DNA from: Mycolicibacterium aromaticivorans JS19b1 = JCM 16368
GTDB lineage: Bacteria; Actinomycetota; Actinomycetes; Mycobacteriales; Mycobacteriaceae
Length of the DNA: 64,000 nucleotides
Reading direction: 5' to 3'
Assembly: GCF_000559085.1 (NCBI RefSeq)
Contig: NZ_JALN02000001.1
Span: 4,154,001-4,218,000, forward strand
Each line of letters begins with the position of its first letter. Within the stretch, counting starts at the first letter, position 1. Below the pieces are notes generated by a model. It searched no databases. It was not told where the DNA came from and saw only the letters and a program-made list of their open reading frames with translations. The translations under genes were made by a program, and so were the position numbers. Of the stretch, positions 34,313 to 42,733 are shown one piece after another.

Positions 34313-35461
34313 ATGCGCCGCGACCTTTTCACTGCCGACCACGAGGCGTTTCGGGAACTCGCTCGGGACTTCATCGAGAAGGAGGTCGTGCCCGCCTACC
34401 CGCAGTGGGAGAAGGCGGGCCGGATGCCACGCGAGACGTTCGCGAAGCTCGGGGAGACCGGGATCATGGGCGTCACGCTGCCCGAGGAGTACGGCGGCGG
34501 CGGTCAGGACGACTACCGCTACAACGTGGTCCTGCAGGAAGAAGCCGCCCGCGCACTGGTCACCTTGTCGACGGTCCGCACGCAGCTCGAGGTGATCCTG
34601 CCGTACTTCCTGCACTACGCGAACGACGAACAGCGGGCCCGCTGGTTTCCCGGGCTTGCGGCCGGGACGCTGCTCACCGCGGTCGCGATGACCGAACCGG
34701 GCACCGGGTCGGACCTGGCCGGGGTGCGCACGACGGCGGTACGGGATGGCGACCACTACATCGTCAACGGCGCAAAGACTTTCATCACCGGCGGCATGCA
34801 AGCCGATCTGGTGGTCGTGGTGGCCCGCACGTCCACCGACCCGGACAACCGTCGCGCCGGCCTGACCCTGTTGGTCGTCGAAGACGGGATGGCGGGCTTC
34901 ACCCGCGGACGCGAACTCGAGAAGATGGGCTGCAAGGTGCAGGACACCGCCGAGCTGTCGTTCGTCGACGTCCGGGTGCCCGCGGCCAACGTGCTGGGGG
35001 AGGAGGGCCAGGCCTTCAGCTACCTCGGGCACAACCTCGCGCAGGAACGGCTCACCGTCGCGGTCGGTTCTGTCGCCCAAGCCCGCTCGGCGATCGCGGC
35101 AGCGATCGACTACACCCAGAGCCGCAAGGCATTCGGCACGCCCGTGGCCTCGTTTCAGAACACCAAGTTCGAGCTCGCTGCCTGCTCGACGGAGGTCGAG
35201 GCGGCCCAGGCGATGCTCGACCGCGCGGTGGCCCTGCACGTCGAGGGCGAGCTCAGCGGCGCCGACGCCGCCCGGGTCAAGCTGTTCTGCACCGAGATGC
35301 AGCAGCGGGTGATCGACCGCTGCCTGCAGTTGTTCGGCGGTTACGGCTACATGATGGAGTATCCGATCGCGCGCCTCTACACCGATGCGCGAGTGGCCCG
35401 GATCTACGCCGGGACCAGCGAGGTGATGAAGGTGATCATCGCCAAGTCGCTGGGTTTGTAG
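34313..35461 (+). CDS. Acyl-CoA dehydrogenase (complete, canonical Glu motif absent)
   Basis: This 382-residue ACAD starts at the ATG at 34313, 8 nt after the thiolase stop. It has FTADHEAFRELARDFIEKEVVPAYPQWEKAG, LPEEYGGGGQDDYR, AVAMTEPGTGSDLAGV, VNGAKTFITGGMQADLVVVVARTS, LGHNLAQERLTVAVG, FGTPVASFQNTKFELA and a C-terminal YIMMEYPIARLYTDARVARIYAGTSEVMKVIIAKSLGL-type ending. The terminal motif is AGTSEV rather than EGTSEI, so the Glu is again displaced; the 254-type Glu of long-chain enzymes may serve. It closes the hydrolase-ACAD-CaiB-thiolase operon. Confidence 0.92.
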   Translation: MRRDLFTADHEAFRELARDFIEKEVVPAYPQWEKAGRMPRETFAKLGETGIMGVTLPEEYGGGGQDDYRYNVVLQEEAARALVTLSTVRTQLEVILPYFLHYANDEQRARWFPGLAAGTLLTAVAMTEPGTGSDLAGVRTTAVRDGDHYIVNGAKTFITGGMQADLVVVVARTSTDPDNRRAGLTLLVVEDGMAGFTRGRELEKMGCKVQDTAELSFVDVRVPAANVLGEEGQAFSYLGHNLAQERLTVAVGSVAQARSAIAAAIDYTQSRKAFGTPVASFQNTKFELAACSTEVEAAQAMLDRAVALHVEGELSGADAARVKLFCTEMQQRVIDRCLQLFGGYGYMMEYPIARLYTDARVARIYAGTSEVMKVIIAKSLGL

Positions 35462-35606
35462 CCCGCCTGCCGTCGCGCTCGACCCGTCGCGAAATCGCCT
35501 TGATGGCTGCTGATGGCCCCCATTCACAGCCCTGACGTCGATGTCGGGACAAGCGATTCGCTTAGCCGAAACTTTTTCCGCTGAGACCCTTGTCACATCC
35601 GCCCAA

Positions 35607-35636
35607 ACCAACCTACTGTGTGTTCACTAGGTTGGT
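35607..35636. promoter_or_regulatory. Inverted repeat ACCAACCTA-N12-TAGGTTGGT upstream of the second TetR gene
   Basis: The 9-bp arms are perfectly inverted around 12 nt and lie 19-48 nt upstream of the TetR GTG start (35655). The arm sequence AACCAACCT recurs once inside the P450 promoter region (about 38219-38227, complementary strand). An autoregulatory operator is inferred. Confidence 0.6.
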
Positions 35637-35654
35637 CTGGCGGAAGGGAGTGCG

Positions 35655-36266
35655 GTGACGACGACGACTCGCCCCTACGCCACCCTCCTCGCCAAAGGAG
35701 AGGACCGTAAGCAGCGCATCCTCGACGTCGCGCAGCGGCTGCTGGCCCGCAACGGCTGGCGCAACACCACCCTCGCGCAGATCGCCAAGGAGGCCGGCGT
35801 CACCGCCGCGGGGCTGCTGCACCACTTCGAGTCCAAGGAGCAGCTGCTGCACGCGGTGCTCGACGCCCGGGATGCCGACGACAGCGAGCATGCCGACTAT
35901 CTGACCGGCGACCTGGTCGAGGGCATCGCCAACGCCGCCGACCGGTTCGACCGGTCACCCCAGCTCGTCGGCACCTTCGCGGTGCTGATGGTGGAGAACA
36001 TCGCCCCCGACGCTCCGCTGCACGACCGGCTGGTGGATCGCTACCGACAGGCGGTCGACATCATCGCCGACCGGATCCGCAGCGGTCAGGCCGAGGGCCG
36101 ATACCGATCAGACGTGAACCCGGCCCGCAAGGCCGTGGAAATCCTGGCATTTGTGAACGGAATGGAGACCTCATGGCTGCTCGACCCGTCGATACCGCTG
36201 ATCGATGTGTTCCGGGAGTACTCCAGGTCGCTGGCGAGCCAGCTGATGGCGCCCGCCGGATCATGA
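35655..36266 (+). CDS. TetR-family transcriptional regulator (second, distinct from 22457)
   Basis: This 203-residue protein starts with GTG at 35655 behind GGAAGGGAG. The TetR HTH region reads KQRILDVAQRLLARNGWRNTTLAQIAKEAGVTAAGLLHHFESKEQLLHAVLDAR. The rest is the helical ligand domain (FAVLMVENIAPDAPLHDRLVDRYRQAVDIIADRIRSGQ). A perfect inverted repeat (35607-35636) with a different sequence from the GAGAA palindromes lies in its promoter. The small protein gene downstream overlaps by 4 nt (ATGA). Confidence 0.9.
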   Translation: MTTTTRPYATLLAKGEDRKQRILDVAQRLLARNGWRNTTLAQIAKEAGVTAAGLLHHFESKEQLLHAVLDARDADDSEHADYLTGDLVEGIANAADRFDRSPQLVGTFAVLMVENIAPDAPLHDRLVDRYRQAVDIIADRIRSGQAEGRYRSDVNPARKAVEILAFVNGMETSWLLDPSIPLIDVFREYSRSLASQLMAPAGS

Positions 36267-36769
36267 GATACCGGCTCGACATCGTCGCGCCCAGCGTCGC
36301 CGAGGCGGTGCGGCACGCCGGCGGCTGGATATTCGACCGCGTGATGGCGGGCTGGGATGTCAACGTCCTGCTCGCGCAGCCCGGCGACACCCGACCCCTG
36401 ATGATCCTGGGCGCCCAGACCTCCGACTTCGAATCGATGATCGCGGCCGGTGACGATCAGCCGCACCCGCAGGCGCTGGCGGTGGCCGCCGACCTCCTCG
36501 ATACCGACGTCCGGGTCCGCGAGGGCGTGCTGCGCGCACTGGACTACGGCATGACCGAGGTGGCGTTGTGGGGCGAAGCCCAGTCCGGTGATCTCGACCG
36601 CGACATCGACTCCGTCGAGCACCGCCTGAGCTCGGCGGCGCGCGTGTTCAAAGCACAGGCACTGGCCGCGGCCGATGTCGACGACGTCTCAGTCGCGGCG
36701 ACCGAGACGTTCCGAAGCGGCGCGATGAGCTGCCCGCCGATCGGCGCCGACCTGATCCCGGCCGGCTGA
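36263..36769 (+). CDS. Hypothetical protein in the TetR operon
   Basis: This 168-residue protein starts at the ATG at 36263, overlapping the TetR stop by 4 nt. It is cytoplasmic (no signal or membrane segment). It has a helical start (LDIVAPSVAEAVRHAGGWIFDRVMAGWDVNVLL), a segment PLMILGAQTSDFESMI and a C-terminal Ser/Ala-rich helical region. The family was not recognised. Its translation is coupled to the regulator, so a supporting role in sensing, or simple co-expression, is possible. Confidence 0.7.
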   Translation: MRYRLDIVAPSVAEAVRHAGGWIFDRVMAGWDVNVLLAQPGDTRPLMILGAQTSDFESMIAAGDDQPHPQALAVAADLLDTDVRVREGVLRALDYGMTEVALWGEAQSGDLDRDIDSVEHRLSSAARVFKAQALAAADVDDVSVAATETFRSGAMSCPPIGADLIPAG

Positions 36770-36783
36770 GGGCGGACGGAAAG

Positions 36784-36975
36784 CTACTCCTTGATGGAGA
36801 TGGCCTGCCGGGGGCACTGACGCACCGCGTCGCGGATCCGTGCCTCGTTCTCCGGGGTCACCTCGTCGGACAGGACATGCAGGTAATCCTGGTCGTCGAC
36901 CTGGAACACCTCGGGGATGATCCCCATACAGATCGCATTGGCCTCACACAGGCCGAAGTCGACGTCAATCTTCAT
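36784..36975 (-). CDS. [3Fe-4S]/[4Fe-4S]-type ferredoxin paired with a P450
   Basis: This 63-residue ferredoxin starts at the ATG at 36975, which overlaps the P450 stop by 4 nt. The cluster motif is L-C-E-A-N-A-I-C-M-G (Cx5C), with a later C-P-R-Q-A-I. Such short single-cluster ferredoxins are the usual electron donors of mycobacterial P450s. It follows the P450 in the same transcript, so it is the cognate donor. Confidence 0.88.
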   Translation of the reverse strand: MKIDVDFGLCEANAICMGIIPEVFQVDDQDYLHVLSDEVTPENEARIRDAVRQCPRQAISIKE

Positions 36976-38174
36976 CGCAGCACCTTCACCGGTACATGGG
37001 AGTAACCCGCCACATTCTGCATCTGCACCCGGCGCAGCCCATCCCACTGGACTTCGTAGCGCGGCATGAAGTCCAGCAGCTTCTCCAGCGCGAGGGCGCT
37101 TTCCATGCGGGCAAGGGCGGCGCCCAGGCAGCTGTGGATGCCGTAGCCCAGGCCGAGGTTCTGCGCTTCGGTGCGGTCGCGGTCGATGTCGAAGGCGTCG
37201 GCGTCGGTGAAGGCGGCCGAGTCCCGGTTTGCCGATGCCAGCAGGAGGAACACCGGCTTGCCTGCCGGGATCTTGCCGCTGGGCACTTCAGTGTCCTTGA
37301 GGGTGTAGCGCACGTTGTACTGCACCGGCCCCTCGTAGCGGAGCAGTTCCTCCACCGCCGCGGGAATCTTGGACCGGTCGTCGAGCAGCTTGCGCCACTG
37401 GTCGGGGAAGCGGGCGAAGTTGACCGCGGCGGTCCCCATCAGCTTGGTCACGGTCTCGGCACCCGCACCGCCGAGAAGCGTTGCGAAACCGCAGATTTCG
37501 ATGTCATCCAACCGGCGCATGTGGCCGTCGTCGTCGGGGATCTCGGCGGCGATCAGGCGGCTGATCATGTCGTCCTGCGGGTTCTCGCGCCGCTCCTGCA
37601 CCAGGCCGTAGTAGTACATCGCGGTCTCGATATTGGCCTGCATGCCGGCCTCACTGGTCCCCATCTGACCGGGCTCACGACTGAGGCTGGTGTCGATCCA
37701 GTGCCGAACCTGCTGGCGGTACTCCTCGGGCACGCCGGCCATCCGGGTGATCACCTCGACCGGGAACGGCCCGGAGAAATCCTGGACCACGTCGAAGTTC
37801 TCCGGGTCGGCCCCGGCCAGATACTTGTCCGCCAGTTCGATCACCACGTCGCGCTGCGACTGCACTGCGCGGGGAGTGAAGGCCTTGTTCAGCAGACTGC
37901 GCATGTGCCGGTGCTCGGGCGGGTCCATGAAAATGATGGATTTCTGCGGCGGCTCGTCCGCTTTCACCATGGCCAGATCGCAACCGCGGGTCGACGAGAA
38001 GCTCTCATGATCTTTCAGCGCCGCCGCGACATCCTCGTGCCGGGAGAGGGCGTAGAAGTCCTCGCCTGTGTCGTAATACAGCGGCGCCTCGGCCCGCATG
38101 CGCTCGTAGATGTCGAACGGGTTGTTGAAGTACTCCTGCGAGAACGGATCGAAGACGAGTTCGGCCTGAGTCAT
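36972..38174 (-). CDS. Cytochrome P450 (CYP), with cognate ferredoxin
   Basis: This 400-residue soluble bacterial P450 starts at the ATG at 38174. Visible motifs are the I-helix GGAGAETV near residue 245, the EELLR (ExxR) motif near 285 and the haem-binding loop GYGIHSCLG near 350, where Y replaces the usual F before G. It hydroxylates an organic substrate using the adjacent ferredoxin. The family number cannot be assigned from memory. A palindrome (AGCGTTAC ... GTAACGCT) lies 35-66 nt upstream of its start. Confidence 0.92.
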   Translation of the reverse strand: MTQAELVFDPFSQEYFNNPFDIYERMRAEAPLYYDTGEDFYALSRHEDVAAALKDHESFSSTRGCDLAMVKADEPPQKSIIFMDPPEHRHMRSLLNKAFTPRAVQSQRDVVIELADKYLAGADPENFDVVQDFSGPFPVEVITRMAGVPEEYRQQVRHWIDTSLSREPGQMGTSEAGMQANIETAMYYYGLVQERRENPQDDMISRLIAAEIPDDDGHMRRLDDIEICGFATLLGGAGAETVTKLMGTAAVNFARFPDQWRKLLDDRSKIPAAVEELLRYEGPVQYNVRYTLKDTEVPSGKIPAGKPVFLLLASANRDSAAFTDADAFDIDRDRTEAQNLGLGYGIHSCLGAALARMESALALEKLLDFMPRYEVQWDGLRRVQMQNVAGYSHVPVKVLR

Positions 38175-38208
38175 TGCGTTCTCCTCCGAGGCGAGAGCTG
38201 GGCCATAA

Positions 38209-38240
38209 GCGTTACGGAAGGTTGGTTGAGTGTAACGCTA
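38209..38240. promoter_or_regulatory. Inverted repeat AGCGTTAC-N16-GTAACGCT upstream of the P450
   Basis: Perfect 8-bp arms (38209-38216 and 38233-38240) lie 35 nt upstream of the P450 ATG at 38174. The loop contains the complement of AACCAACCT, also present in the operator of the second TetR (35607-35636). A regulator of the P450 gene is therefore likely to bind here; the TetR at 35655 is the candidate. Confidence 0.5.
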
Positions 38241-38271
38241 ACAGTGGGGCTGACGGGAGAGCGGAAAATGG

Positions 38272-39087
38272 CTAATTCCCCTCACCTTTCGCGCTTGGAA
38301 GGCCGGCGTCGGCGGCCGCCCCCAGCAGTCCGAGGTCGGTCCCCAGATCGGCTGCGGTCGCGCGGACGACGGCGACATCCTTGCCGATGAATTCGCCGAC
38401 GGCAGCGATGAATCCGCTCGCCGAGCCGACGCGCGCGATCGAATCCAGAGCTCGGCTGGTGCCGCTGCCGTGGGGGAGTGCGCCGAGCAGGGTGGTCTCG
38501 TCGACTCCGAGGCGACCGGCCAGCCCGACCGCTTCTGCCACGATGCCGATCTGCGCGGCGAACAGCGCGTTGTTGATCAACTTGACCCGCTGACCGAACC
38601 CCGTCGGTCCGACGTGCAGCACCGGATCGGCGTAGCTGGACAGCACCGGCCGCGCCTGCGCATACGCGTCGTCGCCGCCGCCGACGAACACCGTCACCGT
38701 TCCTGCGGCGATGTCATGCGGGCCGCCGCTCACCGGTGCGTCGAGCACGCCGATGCCGAGTTCGTCGGCCTGCGCGGCGACTTCTTCGGCCGTGCGCGGA
38801 TTGCCCGTCGTGTGCAGGATCAGCACCGAGCCCGGGCGCATGGCACCCAGCAGGTCGTCGGCCTGGACGATCTGCCGCACCTGCTCGTCGGTGAAGACAC
38901 AGAGAATCACCGCCTCGGCGTCGCGGGCCACTTCAGTCGGGGTTCCGGCGGCGCTGGCACCCAATTCGACCGCAGCGCTGAGCTTTTCGGGAGTCCTGCC
39001 GAGTACGGTGACGTCGTGGCCGGCGCCGGCCAGCCGCCGCGCCATGGGTGCGCCCATCCGGCCCGCACCGATGAAGCCCACTTTCAC
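38272..39087 (-). CDS. HIBADH-like NAD(P)-dependent dehydrogenase (paralogue 1)
   Basis: This 271-residue protein is a beta-hydroxyacid dehydrogenase (3-hydroxyisobutyrate dehydrogenase/GlxR type). The N-terminal VGFIGAGRMGAPMARRLAGAG is the Rossmann motif; VLDAPVSGGPHDIAAGTV and GQRVKLINNALFA, carrying the catalytic Lys, follow. It would oxidise a beta-hydroxy acid or reduce a beta-keto acid. It overlaps the second dehydrogenase gene by 4 nt. The pair looks like a duplication, and the two proteins have the same order of motifs. Confidence 0.88.
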   Translation of the reverse strand: MKVGFIGAGRMGAPMARRLAGAGHDVTVLGRTPEKLSAAVELGASAAGTPTEVARDAEAVILCVFTDEQVRQIVQADDLLGAMRPGSVLILHTTGNPRTAEEVAAQADELGIGVLDAPVSGGPHDIAAGTVTVFVGGGDDAYAQARPVLSSYADPVLHVGPTGFGQRVKLINNALFAAQIGIVAEAVGLAGRLGVDETTLLGALPHGSGTSRALDSIARVGSASGFIAAVGEFIGKDVAVVRATAADLGTDLGLLGAAADAGLPSAKGEGN

Positions 39088-39902
39088 CGTGGGTTGTCCA
39101 TCAACCTCAATGCGGCGTCGGCGGCGTCCAGCACCGCCCCGGGCTGGGCGCCTGCCTTGTCGGCGATGCCCGCGATCAGGCTGACGTCCTTGTGCAGCAG
39201 CCCCGCGGCGACCTGCTTGAGGATGTCGAGGCTGCCGCCGAAGCGGGCCACGCTACCCAGCGCGAAGCTGTTGGCCGACCCCCGGGTGATCACCTCCGAC
39301 AGGTTCTCGGGTGTGATGCCCAGTGCCGCACCGAGATCCAGCGCGGTCTTGGCGGTGGCGATGTTCGCGGTGAACAACAGATTGTTCAGCAGTTTGGTGA
39401 CCTGTCCGGAGCCGACGTCACCCAGGTGCACGATCGGATCGGCGTACGTGGCGAAGACCGGGCGGACCTTGTCCACCACGGCATCCTCGCCGCCGACCAT
39501 CACGAGAAGCTTTCCCTCTTCGGCGGCCGGACCACCACCGCTGACCGGCGCATCGATGACCGCGACCCCCTGAGCTGCGGCCTGCTCGGCCAACTGACGG
39601 CAGGTGTCGGGGTGCACGGTGGCGTGCACAGCGATGATGCCGCCGGGCTGCAGCCCGGACAGCACGCCGCCCTCGCCGGTCGCCACCTCGAGCACGTCGG
39701 CGTCACCGACCACACACAGGCACACCAGGTCGCTATTGGCGGCCAGGTCCTGAGGTGAGGCCGCCACCGTGGCCGCGGTGTCGGCGAAGGGTTCCACCGA
39801 TGCCGCGCGCCGGGCCCACAGTGTGAGCGGGTAGCCGCCTTCGACGATCCGGCGTGCCATGGGTGCGCCTTGGCTGCCCAGCCCGATGAATCCGACGCGC
39901 AT
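39084..39902 (-). CDS. HIBADH-like NAD(P)-dependent dehydrogenase (paralogue 2)
   Basis: This 272-residue paralogue of the downstream gene starts at the ATG at 39902. It shows VGFIGLGSQGAPMARRIVEGG, VIDAPVSGGGPAAEEGKL and GQVTKLLNNLLFTANI with the catalytic Lys. Its Rossmann motif has G-S-Q-G rather than G-R-M-G. The start overlaps the hydrolase stop by 1 nt, and its own stop overlaps the next gene by 4 nt. Two different beta-hydroxyacid dehydrogenases in one operon suggest two related hydroxyacid intermediates or two stereoisomers. Confidence 0.87.
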   Translation of the reverse strand: MRVGFIGLGSQGAPMARRIVEGGYPLTLWARRAASVEPFADTAATVAASPQDLAANSDLVCLCVVGDADVLEVATGEGGVLSGLQPGGIIAVHATVHPDTCRQLAEQAAAQGVAVIDAPVSGGGPAAEEGKLLVMVGGEDAVVDKVRPVFATYADPIVHLGDVGSGQVTKLLNNLLFTANIATAKTALDLGAALGITPENLSEVITRGSANSFALGSVARFGGSLDILKQVAAGLLHKDVSLIAGIADKAGAQPGAVLDAADAALRLMDNPR

Positions 39903-40771
39903 TAGCCGGCCTCTCTGTCCAAATCGGCGGTGATGCAGTGTTTGAAGAACGACAAAACACTCGAGTGATACTGCGCCGCAGCGACACCCAGGCTCAGATT
40001 GTGGCCGGCGCCGCCCTGGTGGTGGATCTCCACCCGCGCCGACGAGCCGAACAGTGCGGCGATGTCGGCCATCGCTTCGGGCGTCGAGTCCCATACTCGC
40101 TCGTGCTCGGCGGCGGTGAAGCGCACCGGCGCGGTGACATGGCCGGCGAGCGCCGGGAAATCACGCCCGGCCCAGTGGGTCGAGATCTCCGCCTCTTGCG
40201 GCGGCGCGCCGGCGGAGCCTACGGCGTTGATCACGTCGGCGGGATAAAGCTCTTCGGGCGCCCAGATCAACTCCCGCAGACCGGCGGGCCGGTAGGTCGG
40301 CGTTGCCTGCTTGAGAATGGCTCTGGCAGCCGGGTATTGGCGCAAGCCGGTGCCGGCCAGCTCGAGACCCAGCAGGTCGTGACCGCGCTCGGCAACGGCC
40401 ATCCGTAACGCGAGTTCGCAGCCGTTGGAATGCGCCAGGATGAACAGGCCGGCGCCACGATCTCGCTTGCCGAGCATCGCATCGGCGGCACCGTAGGCCA
40501 ACTCGACCCGGCGTTGCGGCTCCCACATCGAATCGGAGTAGGGCGCCGACGCTCCGTAGCCCGGCCGGTCGAGAGCGATCGCGCTGAAACCCGCTGCGGC
40601 CGCGGCCCGTACGAACGACAGCTCGGGGTGGTTGGGGCAGTCGAAGTATGCCGCCGAGGACGCCCCGCCGTGCAGGGCGACGATGACTCCCTGCGGATCG
40701 GCCGCCTCGGCGAACAAGCCCGACATCGGGATCCCGTCGACCGGAACCATCCGGCGCACCGGGGTGCTCAT
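39902..40771 (-). CDS. Alpha/beta hydrolase
   Basis: This 289-residue protein starts at the ATG at 40771. Landmarks are VIVALHGGASSAAYFD (oxyanion-hole region), AIALDRPGYGAS, the nucleophile elbow AHSNGCEL (G/A-x-Ser-x-G, Ser near residue 114) and a late GGAGHNLS with the catalytic His. Esterase, lactonase or C-C hydrolase activity is possible. It lies 25 nt downstream of the DUF35-thiolase fusion gene and is coupled to the dehydrogenases. Confidence 0.85.
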   Translation of the reverse strand: MSTPVRRMVPVDGIPMSGLFAEAADPQGVIVALHGGASSAAYFDCPNHPELSFVRAAAAAGFSAIALDRPGYGASAPYSDSMWEPQRRVELAYGAADAMLGKRDRGAGLFILAHSNGCELALRMAVAERGHDLLGLELAGTGLRQYPAARAILKQATPTYRPAGLRELIWAPEELYPADVINAVGSAGAPPQEAEISTHWAGRDFPALAGHVTAPVRFTAAEHERVWDSTPEAMADIAALFGSSARVEIHHQGGAGHNLSLGVAAAQYHSSVLSFFKHCITADLDREAG

Positions 40772-40796
40772 GCGCGATCCGCCTTCGGTTTCTCGC

Positions 40797-42443
40797 TCAT
40801 CCGTCCACTCGCATCAGCAGTACCCCGCTCGGCGTCAACCCTCCGCTGCTCGCCACCGCGACTCGGGCGCCCGCGACCTGCCGGTCGCCGGCCTCACCCC
40901 GCAGCTGGCTGACCGCCTCGTGGATCAGGCCCATGCCGTGGGTTCTCCCGTGGGAGAGCTGCCCGCCGTGGGTGTTCAACGGGAGCACACCGTCGCGGGC
41001 GATATTGGCGCCCCCGTCCAGAAAGTCCTTCGCCTCGCCGATGCCGCAAAAGCCGAGCGCCTCCAGCCACGACAAGCAGTTGAAGGTGAACCCGTCATAG
41101 AGCTCGGCGACGTCGACATCGCTGGGACGCAGCGAGGTTCGCGTCCACAGGTGCGCCGACTGGCCCAGCACCTGAGGCTCGTGGGTCAGCGTCGTCTGGT
41201 CCCAGTCGGTGCGTTCGACGATCTGGGTGCCGACGGCCTCGAACAACACCGGCGGCTTGGGCAGGTCGCGGGCGGCCTCCACCGCGGAGACGATCACGGC
41301 GACCGCGCCGTCACAGGGCACATCGCAGTCGTATAGCCCGAACGGCGTGGTGATCGGCCGCGCCGACAGGTAGTCCGCCATCGTCATCGGGTCGCGGTAG
41401 ATGGCGGTCGGATTCAGCGCGGCGTTGGCCCGCTGGTTCATCGCGATCCAGCCCAGCGTCTCGCGGGTCGTGCCGTACCGGGCGAAGTGCCGTTGGGCGT
41501 TGAGCGCCAACGTGTGTGCGGCCGACGTCGCGCCGAACGGCATCTGCCAGCTGCTGGTGCGCGCCCCGCCGGGCGGGGCCATCTTGCCCTGCTTCAGCAG
41601 TTCCTGGAAGGTCGACTCCCACAGCGTCCGGAAGCACAGCACGTGCCGGGCCATCCCGGTGGCGACGGCCATCATCGCCGCGATGATGGACCCGCCCGGC
41701 CCGAAGGTGTCCATTCCGCCATTGATCCACGTGGGGCGCAGACCCAGCGCGCCCTCCAGTGCGGTCACCCCACCCTCGCCCATGCCTGCGATGTCGAGGC
41801 CGGGATAGGTGGACAACCCGTCGATGTCGGCGAACGTGAGCCCGGCATCGGCCACCGCGGCTTCGCAGGCCTCGACGGTCAACGACAACGGGTTGACCAT
41901 CAGACGGCGCCCCAGCCGGGACGCGCCGATTCCCGTGATCGCCGACCGCTCCTCGAACTTGCTGGTGGTCAGCGGCGGCCGGACATACTTGGCGAAGTCC
42001 TGCGGGGCGATCTCGTCGGCCGGCTGCTCGGCGATCTGTTTCGGGGTCACCGGGCGGAACAGCGGCAGATAGACGTCGTCGTTCTGCTCGAAGACTACTT
42101 CGACAAGCTGGCCGAGTTCCAGATCGGCGGGGTCCGCGTCGATGATATTGGTGGTCAAGCGGACTCGAGGATCCTCCTGGATCGCCACCTGGGCCACCAC
42201 GTAAGGTGCGGGCAAGCCGGGAATGCTGAACCGCTCGTTGACGGTGAACGCCGACAGCACCGCCTTGCCGCTGACCGGCTTGGCCTTGAGGTCGTGGCTT
42301 CCGCAGTACCGGCACACGGGCTGTGGCGGATGGATCAGCGAGCTGCAGCCCTGGCACTCCTGGATCCGCAGGGTGTCGTCGGCTCCCGAGGTCCAGAAGA
42401 ACTCGTTCTCGCCGGTGACCTGAGGCAGCGGGGCGCGGGTCAC
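40797..42443 (-). CDS. DUF35/OB-fold Zn-ribbon fused to an SCP-x-type thiolase
   Basis: This 548-residue protein starts with GTG at 42443, overlapping the ferredoxin stop by 4 nt. The N-terminal 150 residues are a DUF35 domain: zinc-ribbon Cys pairs CQGC (near 30) and CRYC (near 44), then OB-fold strands (YVVAQVAIQED, VRLTTNIID). The remaining 380 residues are a thiolase-like domain: ITGIGASRLGRRL, the SSWQMPFGATS stretch, the D-C-D-V-P-C segment and a C-terminal NTHGGQLSHGRTHGMG. In steroid catabolism these domains are separate proteins that form a complex. Here they are fused. The thiolase active-site Cys is not obvious by eye. It may make a retro-aldol or thiolytic step. Confidence 0.85.
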   Translation of the reverse strand: MTRAPLPQVTGENEFFWTSGADDTLRIQECQGCSSLIHPPQPVCRYCGSHDLKAKPVSGKAVLSAFTVNERFSIPGLPAPYVVAQVAIQEDPRVRLTTNIIDADPADLELGQLVEVVFEQNDDVYLPLFRPVTPKQIAEQPADEIAPQDFAKYVRPPLTTSKFEERSAITGIGASRLGRRLMVNPLSLTVEACEAAVADAGLTFADIDGLSTYPGLDIAGMGEGGVTALEGALGLRPTWINGGMDTFGPGGSIIAAMMAVATGMARHVLCFRTLWESTFQELLKQGKMAPPGGARTSSWQMPFGATSAAHTLALNAQRHFARYGTTRETLGWIAMNQRANAALNPTAIYRDPMTMADYLSARPITTPFGLYDCDVPCDGAVAVIVSAVEAARDLPKPPVLFEAVGTQIVERTDWDQTTLTHEPQVLGQSAHLWTRTSLRPSDVDVAELYDGFTFNCLSWLEALGFCGIGEAKDFLDGGANIARDGVLPLNTHGGQLSHGRTHGMGLIHEAVSQLRGEAGDRQVAGARVAVASSGGLTPSGVLLMRVDG

Positions 42444-42733
42444 TGGGCGAAGCCCCAGCGGGCCTCGAAGACCGGTGATTCATCGGCCGGTATGTCCGCC
42501 GGCCTGGTCTCGCCGTCGAACTCGTTGTCGCTGATCTCGATGATCGCGTGCACCGGGCAGTCGAACAGCGCCCGTAGGACATCGTCGCGGTCGGCTCCGG
42601 CCACTCTGCCGTCCCCGATCAGGGACGCGTAACCCCAGTCATCGAGCGAAAAGTGCTTGGGCGCGTGCTTGGCGCAGGCGCCGAACCCGTCACAGAGCGT
42701 CCGGTCCAGCCGAATTCGGATCTCACCGCTCAT
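42440..42733 (-). CDS. Ferredoxin associated with the NuoF-like protein
   Basis: This 97-residue protein starts at the ATG at 42733, overlapping the NuoF-like gene by 4 nt. The N-terminal motif TLCDGFGACAKHAP (Cx5C) and the later DCPVHAI supply the cluster Cys residues of a [3Fe-4S]/[4Fe-4S]-type P450 ferredoxin. A C-terminal extension of about 25 residues (DNEFDGETRPADIP...) is longer than in the P450-linked ferredoxins at 36784 and 56883. Its position between NuoF-like and thiolase genes suggests electron flow from NADH to an oxygenase via this carrier. Confidence 0.87.
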   Translation of the reverse strand: MSGEIRIRLDRTLCDGFGACAKHAPKHFSLDDWGYASLIGDGRVAGADRDDVLRALFDCPVHAIIEISDNEFDGETRPADIPADESPVFEARWGFAQ

